Of a stretch of 6,369 bases of DNA, positions 4,998 through 6,369 are shown piece by piece. The stretch's first letter is position 1; every line of letters starts with the position of its first letter. Location: contig JACCYW010000433.1 of NCBI GenBank assembly GCA_013696275.1, positions 1 through 6,369 of the forward strand. Direction: 5' to 3'. Below the pieces are notes generated by a model. The model saw nothing but the letters and a program-made list of their open reading frames with translations. It ran no database searches and was not told the DNA's origin. Position numbers and translations under genes: made by a program. Origin of the DNA: Chloroflexota bacterium (GTDB taxonomy: Bacteria > Chloroflexota > Limnocylindria > Limnocylindrales > CSP1-4).

Positions 4998-6369
4998 ATG
5001 GCTGGAGCCAGGCTCGCATCCGTCAGCCTGCCCGATTTCGGCATGCCGGGCTCGATGCCGGAGATCCCCAGCACGACATATGCGGCGCGCCTGGCGCGGC
5101 TCCGGGAACGGGCCGACGAGCGCCGCTATGACCGGCTGGTCGTCTATGCCGACCGCGAGCACAGCGCCAACCTGGCCTATCTGACAGGCTTCGATCCGCG
5201 CTTCGAGGAGGCGCTGCTGGTGGTGGCGCCGACCGCGGAGCCAGCCATCCTGGTCGGCAACGAGTGCTACGCCATGGCCGGTGCGGCGCCGGTCGCGATG
5301 CGCCGGCACCTGTTCCAGGATCTCAGCCTGCCCGGCCAGCCGCGCGACCGCTCTCAGCCGCTGGCCGAGATCCTGGCCGGGGAGGGCATAGGCCGAGGAG
5401 GCCGGGTTGGCGTAGTCGGCTGGAAGACGTATGCCGCTCTCGGGATGAGCGACGCGCCGGCCTACCTGGTCGATGAGCTGCGCCGCTTGACCGGCCCAGC
5501 TGGCGCCGTGGAGAACGCGACCGACCTGCTGATCGATGCCGCCGATGGCCTGCGGGTCGTCAGCGATGTCGACCAGCTGGCCGCCTTCGAATGGGCCTCC
5601 TGCCAGACGTCCGAGGGTGTCCGGCGCCTGTTGTTCGGCCTGCAGCCAGGGATGAGCGAGCGAGACGCGGTCCGGCTGCTCGACTGGAACGGCACGCCAC
5701 TGTCCTGCCACCTGATGCTCTCGAGCGGTCCCCGCGCTTCGCTCGGGTTGCTCAGCCCGACCGACCATCGGATCGCCCAGGGTGATCGTTTCACGGTCGC
5801 CTTTGGTATCTGGGGCGCGCTGACGTGCCGGGCAGGCTTCGTCGTAGGCGACGCCTCGGAGTTGTCGTCGGGCATCGGCGACTACGTGGCTCGGCTGGTG
5901 GCCCCTTACTTCGAGGCGGTCGCGGAGTGGTATGGCGCGCTTCGTATCGGCCAGTCAGGCGGCGCCCTGCAGGCCATCATCGACCGCCACCTGGGCGATC
6001 CGTTCTTCGGCATCTTCCTCAACCCGGGCCATCAGTTGCACCTGGACGAATGGGTGAACTCGCCCATCGCCCCTGGCTCGACCATCGAGCTTCAGTCCGG
6101 GATGACCTTCCAGGTGGACATCATCCCGGCAACAGGTACGGACTACTTCACGACCAACATCGAAGACGGTGTGGCGCTCGCGGACGAGTCCTTGCGCGCT
6201 TCTTTCGCGGCCGACTATCCGAACGCCTGGGAGCGGATCCAGCGTCGCCGCGGCTTCATGGCTGACTCCCTGGGCATCGATCTTCACCCTGATGTGCTGC
6301 CGTTCTCCAATATCCCCGCGTATCTGCCGCCGTTCCTGCTCCGGGCGGACCGCGCCATGACCCTCGACC
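4998..6369 (+). CDS. Creatinase/M24-fold protein with degenerate metal site (partial, 3' end outside window)
   Basis: The frame runs from ATG 4998 to the window edge without a stop: 457 residues plus one base. Residues about 28-190 form a creatinase-type N-terminal domain, with RLARLRERADERRYDRLVVY and LAYLTGFDPRFEEALLVV. The following region has the M24 (pita-bread) layout: GDRFTVAFG (262-270), NPGHQLH (342-348), GMTFQVDIIP (368-377) and NIEDGVAL (387-394). Against the canonical D, D, H, E, E ligand set, my alignment by eye gives Ala268, Ala279, His345, Asp374 and Glu389, so both aspartates are absent. It may be a metal-independent creatinase-like hydrolase or a non-catalytic homologue rather than a proline peptidase. 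It has no signal peptide, so it is likely cytoplasmic. The start at 4998 follows an in-frame TGA (4989-4991); ATGs at 5043 and 5055 are possible, but the longer form keeps the FGMP/PEIP leader that I associate with this group. It lies 20 bp after the propeller gene. Confidence 0.87.
   Translation, partial: MAGARLASVSLPDFGMPGSMPEIPSTTYAARLARLRERADERRYDRLVVYADREHSANLAYLTGFDPRFEEALLVVAPTAEPAILVGNECYAMAGAAPVAMRRHLFQDLSLPGQPRDRSQPLAEILAGEGIGRGGRVGVVGWKTYAALGMSDAPAYLVDELRRLTGPAGAVENATDLLIDAADGLRVVSDVDQLAAFEWASCQTSEGVRRLLFGLQPGMSERDAVRLLDWNGTPLSCHLMLSSGPRASLGLLSPTDHRIAQGDRFTVAFGIWGALTCRAGFVVGDASELSSGIGDYVARLVAPYFEAVAEWYGALRIGQSGGALQAIIDRHLGDPFFGIFLNPGHQLHLDEWVNSPIAPGSTIELQSGMTFQVDIIPATGTDYFTTNIEDGVALADESLRASFAADYPNAWERIQRRRGFMADSLGIDLHPDVLPFSNIPAYLPPFLLRADRAMTLD

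Larger units (their letters stand above)
420..6369 (+). other. Probable four-gene operon (oxidoreductase, haloperoxidase-like, CRTAC1 propeller, M24-fold)
   Basis: Four genes in the same direction are joined by 4-bp ATGA overlaps at 1430-1433 and 3322-3325 and by a 20-bp gap at 4978-4997, with no hairpin-plus-T-run between them. This spacing is typical of a single transcript with translational coupling. No strong promoter was found ahead of 420: TTGACC at 338-343 matches a -35 box well but has no convincing -10 box at normal distance. The operon may continue beyond the right edge. Confidence 0.75.

Noticed and set aside
3742..5019. 425-residue minus-strand open frame opposite the propeller gene
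   Set aside because: It mirrors the codon pattern of the well-supported plus-strand gene and shows no motif of its own.
4545..5768. 407-residue minus-strand open frame spanning the end of the propeller gene and the M24-fold gene
   Set aside because: It lies antisense across two recognised genes, has no domain signature and has low-complexity Arg/Pro/Ser composition.

Overview
The window is very GC-rich, with the GC-biased third codon positions and long antisense shadow frames expected of such DNA. Five protein-coding genes fill almost all of it: one lipoprotein gene pointing left and four tightly packed genes pointing right. No RNA gene, insertion sequence, CRISPR array or terminator was recognised. 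A high-GC soil or freshwater bacterium is likely. The Ser/Ala/Glu/Pro-rich lipoprotein linker and the gene families would fit Chloroflexota (Limnocylindria-like) or Actinomycetota, but that is inference from style rather than from a marker gene.

Layout. At 1-279 on the minus strand is the 5' part of a lipoprotein gene. Its exported portion is a disordered linker ending in a 27-bp / 9-residue tandem repeat that runs off the window edge. It has a strong Shine-Dalgarno sequence and a plausible promoter in the 140-bp divergent intergenic region (280-419), which also carries several small GGTCGA/TCGACC inverted repeats. On the plus strand follow: (1) 420-1433, a Gfo/Idh/MocA NAD(P)-dependent oxidoreductase; (2) 1430-3325, a vanadium-haloperoxidase-like protein of the PAP2 superfamily with an N-terminal membrane anchor or signal; (3) 3322-4977, a CRTAC1-type FG-GAP/VCBS beta-propeller with a C-terminal ASPIC/UnbV domain and an N-terminal hydrophobic segment; (4) 4998 to the window edge, a creatinase/M24-fold protein, truncated by the window.

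How they fit together. Genes 1-2 and 2-3 overlap by ATGA and genes 3-4 are 20 bp apart, so the four are probably one translationally coupled transcription unit. Two products are predicted to be exported or anchored outside the membrane (haloperoxidase-like enzyme and calcium-loop propeller) and two cytoplasmic (sugar/diol-type dehydrogenase and M24-fold protein). A reasonable but unproven idea is outer-face oxidation, halogenation or dephosphorylation of a substrate coupled to intracellular processing of the product. The most notable details are the full set of vanadate/phosphate-site residues in the haloperoxidase-like protein, and the loss of both canonical metal-binding aspartates in the M24-fold protein, which argues against an ordinary metallopeptidase.
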